Assembly (NCBI GenBank): GCA_963576785.1
Contig: OY756142.1
Coordinates: forward strand, 3,100,001-3,164,000
Reading direction: 5' to 3'
DNA: 64,000 nt
Source of the DNA: Chlorophyllum brunneum
Taxonomy: Eukaryota > Basidiomycota > Agaricomycetes > Agaricales > Agaricaceae
The notes below the pieces were generated by a model, which was not told the origin of the DNA, did no database searches, and worked only from the letters and a program-made list of their open reading frames with translations. Position 1 is the stretch's first letter. Each line of letters starts with the position of its first letter. The translations under genes and the position numbers were made by a program. Below are positions 55,141-64,000 of the stretch, one piece after another.

Positions 55141-56850
55141 CATGTCCCCAACACGGATACCCTGCAACCGTTCTCTCTATATTGAACTTCTCCTAATCTA
55201 AACTAACGCAGACTATGGAGACACTTCTTCTGATTATGACATCCAAATTGCATGCATGAATCTGTTTAATGACACGTGTCCTGTCGCATCGTCGTGCATT
55301 TAGGATGCTTGCTTGCGAGAAAGTGCATACGATTTCGAAATGACGTAGTATGTCGGGTTACACTGCCACCACCTAGCACAGGTCTGTCCTCCCATTTGAA
55401 CGGGGATAAATTGTTGTGGGCCGAATCGTTTTGGTGATACACTGCTCCTGACATGGACCAGGTGTTGTCTTTTCGAGGTGTGGCTTCGGAGGGTACACGT
55501 TCCGATTGCAATGCACGACTGTTGATTAGCTCGCCTCGACATGATCATTGTAGCTGGGCGTAATAGTCACTCTATGGCACCTTTGGCAATGTGCGCCGTC
55601 ACTGACGATGCACCAATTAATGTGTTCCTCAAATCACTTTCAGCCTGTTGTCGCTACTCTCCCTTCGGTGTCCCCATCCGACGTAATTTACTCTAGTGCG
55701 CGTTCACTTGTCAGCAAGTGTTGTCACTCAGAGTGTTAGAAATGACTGGGGCATGTATGTATTTAGCCCTCGAAGGGTGTTGGTATACCGCATGATCACA
55801 TCCAGAGTTACTGAATAGTCTGTAGACGGCGGGCGATTCCATACGCAGAGAAGAAACAGGAAGTCGGGCGAGAGCAGGATCGGGTCAATCAGAGTAAAGG
55901 ACCTTGAAGCGCTATCAGAGGCAGGCATTCATTCCATCCACAGCAGCAGTTTACCTGCATTTATCGAGTGAGCGTACAGAATGGATGGTATAGGTGTAGG
56001 TCGTGTTGGGTTGAATCGGGCGAGGAAGGTTGGCTTGTGGACTAGGTCCATTGTAATAGTCAACCAAGGCAAGTCACAAGCACGTCTACCCCGGGGACAT
56101 AACCGCAGGACACCATCAATCTAGTGGAATCCCCGAACACGTTCATGTTGAAAAAACGACCATCAGGTGGATTGGGAGTAAACGAGTGGGGCAAACGATG
56201 AAGACTACATTCAAAGTGACCGTGAGAACGAAATAAGTTGACCTACCAGATGCGTCTGATCCCCAACCGTGTCTCCTCAACGAACAGGTAGGCCCAGGAT
56301 CCGATCTCGTCAGGTCCTTGGTCCGGTGGTGCAGGGGAGGTATCGTCCATTCTGCTCCCACAGGTGGGATGAATGTCGTAAACGGCGATGAGCAAAAGTT
56401 ATCCAACTTGACAACCCCGCTACAAGGACCCTTGTTGGCATCTCGGAGGGGATCTGTTGCGCTTTTCACCTCCACGTTGCTCAGGAAGGCGGAAAAACCA
56501 TTGCGCAAAAGGTCCATGGACAGATGATTATTGAAGGTTGTAGACCTGCAAGTGCAGCTCTGTCAAAGGAACTAAAGAAGAACGTCGTGGAACATTTGTG
56601 GGTTGTGACTTTTTCAGGATGTACATGCGGCTGAATGTGCTGATCCTGGGAGACTCCGTCAAGGTTGGGTCTTGATAGCGTATGGCTATGTTGGTGTACA
56701 TCTGGGTGCGAACAATATGGATTACGGAGAAGGGTGACAGCGGGTCAGGTTAGGGCAATTACTGATGATTCGGGCAGACTTCATGAGTAAGCAACATCGG
56801 CGGACACACAAAAGGTAGGTTGTTGCCCTCTCGCCCATGGAACCTCTCTG
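55141..56850 (+). repeat. Q block, copy 1
   Basis: Direct repeat with 59187-60610; copy 2 is about 300 bp shorter, the loss being mainly near 55385-55570. Shared landmarks are CCCTGCAACCGTTCTCTCTA at the left, GGGGCATGTATGTATTTAGC near 55750 and CGGCTGAATGTGCTGATCC near 56630. No coding sequence could be supported: the best shared reverse frame has six base differences that change six residues. Confidence 0.7.
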
Positions 56851-57049
56851 AGTATTGATGTCGCGACAGACCTAGCTGTGTCCTCCGAGTTATCTTGAGA
56901 GCCTAATTTTTGGCTGTTACAGAAGTTAGAATATTCGTACCAGGATTAGAATACCGTCGTGTGGAGTAGTCCATATAAAAGTACTTAGGAGATTTCATAT
57001 GCCGCAACTGGCAAGACCATGTCTTAGTTATGTTGACTGTCCTTACACT

Positions 57050-59170
57050 CCGAATCAAACTTTGGCAAAGAAATAAACAGAAGTGAATTTGTCAGAGACG
57101 TATGGAATAGTATAGATATAAGTAAGATAAATGAGAATGAGAATGAGAAGAAACAAGATTAAAAGACATGTATCGATGATGTACCAAATGCAGAAGAAAC
57201 TCGTCGGACCGCACCTCGAACACCATTGGATCTCCGACCCTGCTCACTACCATCCCCAGCATCACCAGTAACTGTAAATTCTCCCCTGAACAATGACTGG
57301 ACACCCTCGATGTTTTTCCACATGCAGAACCTGGTTATGGTCCCATAGGCGCTCCACCTCTCGGAAACAATGTTGGTTTCCATCTCGTCATAATCACGGG
57401 GTGGTGTGGGTGTGAGGACTGGAGGGGGTAGATGAAGGGAGGAGATCGACGACAGTGCGTGTGCCATGTCATTTCCATGGAGCTCCTGCGAAATCTCGTC
57501 CCTCAGAGTGCGGAGGTAAACTTCGTGTGCTTTGAAGTACTCCAAAAGCGGGTCAAATGACTTCCTCACTGCATCCATGCAAGGGAAGATATCCCTCACA
57601 AGGTCCTCCGACCACGATTGACCCAGGTGCCTCGACTTGAGGAACACGATCCCATCAGTCCAGAACAAATCATCTTTGAAGGACGCCGACAGCTGGTCTA
57701 CTCTGCTCTGCGCCTTCTCTATACTCGCCCCAATCGCACGACACAAGTCCCAGCACGCCCCGATGGACTCCATGATGGAGACAAGGCAGTCACCGACCAT
57801 AGGGTCAGAGTCGGGACGCCAGGAAGGATGGGCAGGGTTGGTCAAGTGGGAGTACTGGGAGACTGTGCGGATGAGAGAGGTGTATTCGATGTTGTATTTG
57901 GCGATGCGAGCAAAGGGGATGGCGAATTCTCGTTCGAGGAAGGTGAAGAGGGTGCGACGATGGCCCTGAAAGAGCTCATCGAGGTCGGTGAAGCGTCTCC
58001 TGAACGAGTTGAGATGCTTGTGGTGACCGAAGATGGAGCGATAGAGGTTGGCAGAGATGTTATGGAGTGCTTTGACTGCATCCACAGGCATCTGAGTGAC
58101 AGCCTGGGTAGGCGGGTACTGGCGAGGGCGAGATAAGTTGACGTGGTACCAGAGCAAACACTATGTGCTCACCACAAGACCCTGCTCGGTGAATTTCAAG
58201 CATTGCGAAGTGGTGAATTGCGACATTGTGTGATGATAGTAGTTGTAAGTCAGGTTAACTTGGCCAATTTCTGCGAAGGTTGGGTTATTAAATACATAAT
58301 GATATCAGGAGAAATAGCTGATGACGGAGAAAGTGCGGAAGCAATCAACGATCGACCACCCAAAAACACGGGCAAGTAATGTCGTCACGGGGATTCAAGC
58401 ACATGAGAACGATCAGCAATCTGTGATCGACGGCCGAGGAGTAATTTGGCTGCGACAGTCCAGAGATTTGGTGGTGCGAATGGCCAAAAGCAAGGAGATA
58501 ATAGATACTTGAATGTAGGATAATCCTCACGACGCATGACGGAACGATGCGAGAGACAAACCTCACTGAAGCTGGTCTCCTTCCTGAATTCCAGGAGCAT
58601 TCCAGACAGGGGGGGAGCACTCGGGCGCCGCTGGCCATTGCAGACGGAGGATTGAGGGCGACCGCCGGGTACTGACTGACCAGTAGACGAGCGCCAATGC
58701 ACACCCAGCTATGCGTGGGTGTGAAATAGGGTGCTGCGATCAGGATTCCCGCCTACTGAGGCAGTGCTCTAAAACACGGGCAAATGAGTTCCGAGCTTCG
58801 GAAAAGAGTAACGACGTTATGGGAGGTTTTGAGCACGTGGGAACGATCAACGATCGAGTAATTCGATTGCTAAGGTGAGGTGGCGGATCATGGATGCCCG
58901 AAAGTAAGGAGAACATGCCCGTGATGTGCCAGACAGACGCCCCCTCCCATCGCCACTGGTCTTTCCAGACGGAGGGTTGGACGGGATTGTAGACAAGCGT
59001 CAATGTCCACCCAATTATGCGGAACATTTACACACAATCTCTCTAATATGCTCTTTTTTTGCTGTTCACGCTTACCGCACATCAAATGTGATTCGGGATT
59101 CACAACGGGTGGTCGGATGTTTTCATCAAAGCCTCTGTTCGGCAGGATCACTTCGGTGATTGCTGAGAAC
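57050..59170 (-). repeat. P unit, copy 2 (inverted)
   Basis: Inverted relative to copies 1 and 3. Two upstream subrepeats are visible near 58540-58740 and 58880-59030, each with a GAATTCCAGGAG- or GACGGAGG-type core. Confidence 0.75.
57159..58226 (-). CDS. unknown helical protein family P, copy 2
   Basis: Exon 1 is 58173-58226 and exon 2 57159-58118, with a 54-nt intron exactly as in copy 1. About 337 residues, roughly nine in ten identical to copy 1 by eye. Differences include DLFWTDGIVFL for DLFWADGIVFL and a changed acidic tail (TVTGDAGDGSEQ). The downstream 100 bp also match copy 1. Open throughout. Function unknown. Confidence 0.7.
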
Positions 59171-59186
59171 TGGTATCCCGAAAACA

Positions 59187-60610
59187 CATCCCCAACACAG
59201 ATACCCTGCAACCGTTCTCTCTATGCCGAACTTCTCCTAACCCAATACAACACCACCTGTGGAGATACTATGACATCCAAATTGCCTGCATGAATCTGTT
59301 TACTGACACCCGTCTTGTCGCATCCTCGTGTATTTAGCATGCTTGCTTGCGAGAAAGTGCAGACGATTTCGAAATGACGTAGCATGGGCAATGTGCGCAG
59401 TCACTGATGATCCACCAGTTAATGTGTTCCTCAAATCACTTTCAGCCTGTTGTCGCTACTCTCCCTTCGGCGTCCGCACCCGACGTAATTTACTCTAGTG
59501 CGCGTTCACTTGTCAGCAAGTGTTGTCACTCAGAATGTTAGAAATGACTGGGGCATGTATGTATTTAGCCCTCGAAGGGTGTTGGTATACCGCATGATCA
59601 CATACAGAGTTACTGAAGAGTCTGTACACGGCGGGTGATTCCATACGCAGAGAAGAAACAGGAAGTCGGGCGAGAGCAGGATCGGGTCAATCAGAGTAAA
59701 GGACCTTGGAGCGCTATCAGAGGCAGGCATTCATTCCATCCACAGCAGCAGTTTACCTGCATTTATCGAGTGAGCTTACAGAATGGATAGTGTAGGTGTA
59801 GGTCGTGTTGGGTTGAATCGGGCGAGGAAGGTTGGCTTGTGGACTAGGTCCGTTGTAATAGTCAACCAGGGCAAGTCACAAGTACGTCTACCCCGGGGAC
59901 ATAACCACAGGCTACCACAAGACCAGTGGAATCCCCGAACACGTTCATGTTGAAAAAACGACCATCAGGTGGATTGGGAGTAAACGAGTGGGACAAACGA
60001 TGAGACTACATTTAATGTGACCGTGAGAACGAAATACGTTGACCCACCAGACGCGTCTGACCCACAACCACGTTTCTTCAACGAACAGGTAAGTCAATTC
60101 ATCGTTGGTCCAATGGCACAGGCAGGATCGTCCAGTCTGCTTACAGAGGCGGGATGGATGTCCTAAACGGCAGTGATGCAACTTCTGTTACGCTCTTGGC
60201 CTCTGAGTTGCTCGCGAAAGCGGAAGCCTCATTGTGCAAAAGATGCATGGCCAAACGATTATTGAAGGCTGTAGACCTGCGAGTACAGCGACCTTAAAGG
60301 GATTGGAGAAGAATCCCATTGGACATTCGTGTGTTGTTACTTTTTCGGAATATACGTGCGGCTGAATGTGCTGATCCCGAGAAACCTCATTAAGGTTGCA
60401 TCTTGGTACCGTATGGCCACGTCGGTGTACAATCTGCGCGAGCGATATGGTTTTCAGAGAAGGGACACAAGTCAGGCTGGAACAAAATTGCAGAGGGGGC
60501 ATTGACACGTATGTCATATTGTCATGTACCATCATGATCACTCACTGATAAGTTCGGGTAGACTTTGTTGGCGGGCACGAAAAAGAGGTACTTTGTTGAC
60601 CCTCCTCCAA
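59187..60610 (+). repeat. Q block, copy 2
   Basis: Shorter direct copy of 55141-56850. Lacks the segment that in copy 1 lies near 55385-55570 and has several small indels near 60020 and 60110, consistent with neutral noncoding decay. Confidence 0.7.
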
Positions 60611-61389
60611 GATACCTTTTCGAATATGATGTCATGGCAGGCTTTGATATAAACATACGACCACCTCTTGTAGACTCCCATTGGCCTAAATCACATTCGG
60701 GGTGCGTAACGCGTAAACAAGCACTGCCTTCGATCGATCACACATTCTTGATCGCACCCACATGCTTGAACTCCTGTGATGACATTGCTTTTTGTCCGTT
60801 GATTGCTTCCGCACACCTCAACTACCAACCACACGAACATCTGTGCAGTGAAAATTACTCCTGGATTAGACCCGGCCGGTGCAGTACATCCGGAATTCCA
60901 AGAACTCCCTACATGGCTTCCAGCTCCTGATTGCGGCACCCTGTCTCACACCCACTCCTGCGTAACTGAATGTGTATTGACGCTTGTCTACTGGTCAGTA
61001 AATGCCCAGCAGTCAACTTCATCCCACCTGTCAGGGTCATTGGCGATGAAACACAGCGTGAGCGCTCCTCCCTCCTGTCTGGAATGCGTCTGGAATTCGG
61101 GAAGGAGACCAGCCCCAGTGAGGCCCGCCTCCTGCAGCCATCGTTCCATCGTGCGCCACGAGAATTCGAGTATTCATGTTCTCCTTACTTTCGGCCATTC
61201 GCACCACTAAATCTCTAATCGATCCGCCGTCCCACCCGGACGGACCTTAGCAATCAAATTACACCCCGATCGTTGATCACCCCCACGTGCCCGAAGCCTC
61301 GTTACTATTTACCAAAGCTCGGAACTCATTTGCCCGTGTTTTAGAGCACCACCTCTGTGGATGATCGTTGGTTACTTCCGCATTTCCTC

Positions 61390-61397
61390 TGACGTCA
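61390..61397 (+). promoter_or_regulatory. CRE-like palindrome TGACGTCA
   Basis: Perfect TGACGTCA about 96 bp upstream of the copy 3 ATG, a binding site type for bZIP (ATF/CREB) factors. In copies 1 and 2 the same place reads CTGTCATCAG, so the site exists only in copy 3. Confidence 0.4.
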
Positions 61398-61424
61398 CAA
61401 CTATTTCTCCTGATATCGTCTATG

Positions 61425-61433
61425 TATATAATA
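61425..61433 (+). promoter_or_regulatory. TATA-like element of copy 3
   Basis: TATATAATA about 60 bp before the ATG. Copies 1 and 2 have the weaker TATTTAATA at the same place. Confidence 0.5.
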
Positions 61434-61492
61434 ACCCAACCTTCGCAGAAAATGGCCAAGTTAACCTGACTTGCAACTACTATCATCACACC

Positions 61493-62557
61493 ATGTCGCA
61501 ATTCACCACTTCGCAATGCTTGAAATTCACCGACCAGGGTCTTGTGGTGAGAACATAGTGTTTGCTCTGGTACCACGTCAACTTATCTCGCCCTCGCCAG
61601 TACCCGCCTACCCAGGCTGTCACTCAGATGCCTCTGGATGCAGTCAAAGCACTCCACACCATCTCAGCCAACCTCTATCGCTCCATCTTCAGTCACCACA
61701 AGCATCTCAACTCGTTCAGGAGACGCTTCACCGACCTCGATGAGCTCTTCCAGGGCCATCGTCGTACCCTCTCCACCTTTCTCGAACGAGAATTCGCCAT
61801 ACCCTTTGCCCGCATCGCCAAATACCACGTCAAATATGCCTCTCTCATCCGCACAGTGACCCAATATTCCCACTTGACCAACCCCGCCCATCCTTCCTGG
61901 CGTCCTGACTCTGACCCTATGGTCGGTGACTGCCTTGGCTCCGTCATGGAGTCCATCGGGGCATGCTGGGACTTGTGTCGTGCGATTGTGGAGAGTATAG
62001 ACAAGGCGCAGAATAGAGTAGACCAGCTGTCGGCGTCCTTCAAAGATGATTTATTCTGGGCTGATGGGATAGTGTTCCTCAAGTCGAGGCGGCTGGGTCA
62101 GTCGTGGTCGGAGGATCTTGTGGGGGATATCTTCCCTTGCATGGAGGGAGTAAAAAAGTCGTTCGACCCTCTTCGGGAGTACTTCAAAGCCCTCGAAGTC
62201 TACCTCCGCACTCTGAGGGACGAGATCTCGGAGGAGCTCCGTGGAAACGATATGGCACACGCACTGTCCTCGATCTCCTCCCTTCATCTACCCCCACCAG
62301 TCCTCACACCCACACCGCCCCGTGATTACGACGAGATGGAAACCAATATTGTTTCCGAGAGGTGGAGCGCATATGGTATGGCCAGGTTCGGTGTGTGGGC
62401 GGACGTCGAGGGTGCCCAGTCATTGTTCAGGAGAGATTTTACCGTTGCTGGTGATACTGGGGATGACAGCGAGCAACGTAGGAGATCGAGCGGTGTTCGA
62501 GGTGTAGTCCGACGGGTTTCATCTGTGTTTAATACATCATCGATATACGTCTTTTAA
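61493..62557 (+). CDS. unknown helical protein family P, copy 3
   Basis: Exon 1 is 61493-61546 and exon 2 61601-62557, with a 54-nt intron. 336 residues, one shorter than the others (AYGMARFGVWADVEG in place of AYGTITRFCVWKDVEG). Contains the same helices (FRRRFTDLDELFQGHRRTL) and ends SSIYVF. Keeps the frame despite in-frame indels. Its TATA-like element is closer to consensus than in copies 1 and 2. Function unknown. Confidence 0.7.
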
Positions 62558-62580
62558 TTCTGTTTCTTTTTATCGTTCAC

Positions 62581-63139
62581 CTTGCTTATACCGAGATCTG
62601 TACCTTTCCATACGTTCATACGTCTCCGAATACTCTATTTCCTTCCGACTCTTGATTTCAGAGCACGAAGACAGTGAATGCTGCCTTAGCAGCATAACAC
62701 GTTAACCCGCTTAGTAAGATCTCCTATTTTCACCTAAAACATAGTGACAACCGCCATCTACATAATCCCAGTGTGAGTCTTCCAACGTGCCTTCAAACCC
62801 CTTGTAACTTGTCCCGCTATGCGACCTGGGGGGATGGTATTTCCAGTTCTTACTCCACTTGAGCCGTTCTCGCTCATGGCGTCTATCGGGGCCTGTTCGT
62901 CGATTTCGGGTCACCGTCAATTCTAGTTTTAGTAGAATACTGGCATTCGAACATGCAACACTGGTCCCCACAATCACTCAGTGGCTTTAGGCAGTGGGGA
63001 GGGTGCGAGTCGCTATGCCAGACCGACTTTGGTTGGTTTGCATGAGACTGACACATTCTCCGAAGTCCTCGAAATCGTGGTTATGTGCTCAAGTTATCCA
63101 AGGCAACTCATTTAGCTTTGTATACAGAGAAAAGCACTG
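62581..63139. other. intergenic, no gene seen
   Basis: About 560 bp between the third P unit and the OMT6 remnant. A reverse frame at 62711-62977 is open but has no recognisable content. Confidence 0.45.
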
Positions 63140-64000
63140 TCATTGAAGATCACGATGGTGAGAGCGTAGCTTCAATAAGACCCATCTCCCCAAGATCCGA
63201 AATTTGCACTGAAGACCGCAGTCCTCCCAAGCCCAACATAATCATTGAGTCCGCGTATCTTACTGTTTGATAACATCATATTGGTGAAATCGAGGAGATA
63301 TTGGCAAATGCGCCCAGCGCCATAGTTGGGCAAGACCGGGGGAGGAGCTTGTTTGGTGTCTGACTCGTTGTCCGGAGACCTATGAGCTCCCTGTATAATG
63401 CATTCGTCTAGATCAGGTCAGGATTAATTCAGGGTCTATACCACAAGCAAATAGAAGTGGTGGAGACTCACAAAACATGACTCGACTGGAAGGATCGTTG
63501 TCGGGCTAGTCGTAACTGATCACCTATCAGAACCTTGATCAGAATAAACTCTAGAGAACTTACATGACATTCTTGGGCAACATATAACCAGTCAGAATAA
63601 AAACCCGGAATGTTGAGGAAATGAGGCTGACCAAGTAGATATCGCAAGTGGGAATGGGCGATTCCTTGAAAAAATCCATGCCTTTGAATTCGACTCTTCC
63701 TTCAGAAAGTCCTTCAGGGTATTCTTACGGCCATATCTCATTCTTCGCCTCCTCGATGCGTTCTGGCAGGTCTTGTAGCTTCAAGCGTAAGTGTGGATAG
63801 CGCCTACAAAGGCGTCGGGCAATGCCGCCGTTGCTGGGGATATCCAGCAGCTCGGTCGAAGTAAGAATCCTGAACGGCGTACGAATGACCGCTTTCAGAA
63901 ATCGAGAAGGTTGTTAGTCAATCAGAGTACCGCTGTGGTATCATATTCTTCCGCCTTGGCACAGACATGGACACAATTGGCTGCGACAGATAGGAATAGA
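63140..64000 (-). pseudogene. O-methyltransferase remnant (OMT6), runs off window
   Basis: Reverse-strand relic of the OMT3/4/5 lineage. It keeps SYAVQDSYFDRAAGYPQ, CRRYPHLRLKLQDLPERIEE, AKNEIWP and FKGMDFFKESPIPTCDIYL. An internal deletion near 63835 joins the AAGYP region directly to the strand after the SAM loop, so DVGGG is missing. A stop replaces Gln after AKNEIWP (near 63725), and the C-terminal part (SNSKIRGLNDYVGLGRTA) is frameshifted. It cannot make an active enzyme. The 5' part lies beyond the window. Confidence 0.85.

Larger units (their letters stand above)
60620..62580 (+). repeat. P unit, copy 3
   Basis: Direct copy of unit 1. Upstream subrepeats begin near 60750 and 61000. 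The 3' edge after the gene (GTTTCTTTTTATCG) matches copy 1 for only a short distance. Confidence 0.75.

Noticed and set aside
55728..55928. Shared 66-codon reverse frame in Q1 and Q2 as a candidate gene
   Set aside because: The six base differences between copies give six amino-acid changes and none is silent, which argues against selection on a protein.

Overview
The window is nuclear DNA of a basidiomycete fungus, almost certainly an Agaricomycete. Genes are cut by many 45-60 nt introns with GTRNGY donors and CTRAY-like branch points, and several families seen here (DUF6533 and DUF6534 multi-pass proteins, a large agaricomycete membrane protein) are typical of mushroom-forming fungi. No bacterial features, rRNA, tRNA or recognisable transposase were found. 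All exon joins were read by eye, so exact splice sites are predictions.

Left part (1-36.7 kb): an O-methyltransferase (OMT1, 910-2735 +), a 637-residue membrane protein (2854-4767 -), a second OMT of another lineage (OMT2, 5109-6988 -), a conserved unknown with an acidic tract (8071-10403 +), an epoxide hydrolase (10785-12385 +), two close DUF6534 paralogs (14664-16391 + and 25295-27040 +) and a diverged third (27607-29284 +). A DUF6533 protein (17976-19561 +) and a long disordered protein (21403-24361 +) lie between the first two DUF6534 genes. Then follow the RFC1 clamp-loader subunit (29636-33374 +), an F-box-like protein (33617-34642 +) and OMT3 (34745-36637 -).

Middle part (37.4-51.8 kb): a unit made of an OMT, a divergently transcribed acidic protein and the 3' tail of a convergent membrane-protein gene has been copied with inversions. 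The order is OMT4(-)/module A(+), module B(-)/OMT5(+), a 200-N gap, OMT5'(-)/module C(+), then the full membrane-protein gene (49339-51754 -). Only module A keeps an open acidic-protein gene. OMT5 and OMT5' lie on essentially identical 2,225-bp inverted arms around the gap, which is either recent gene conversion/duplication or an assembly artefact.

Right part (52.9-64 kb): three copies of an unrecognised ~337-residue protein gene (P1 +, P2 -, P3 +), each with the same 54-nt exon 1 and 54-nt intron, alternate with two copies of a noncoding block (Q1, Q2). A broken OMT6 (63140-64000 -) runs off the end.

The OMTs and the epoxide hydrolase could act on small aromatic or epoxidised metabolites, but no polyketide synthase, NRPS, terpene cyclase or P450 is visible, so a complete biosynthetic cluster is not supported. 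The clearest unusual content is the inverted co-duplication of the OMT/acidic-protein pair, two coding micro-exons (12 and 14 nt) shared by the OMT1/3/4/5 lineage, and the P/Q mosaic carrying an undescribed gene family.
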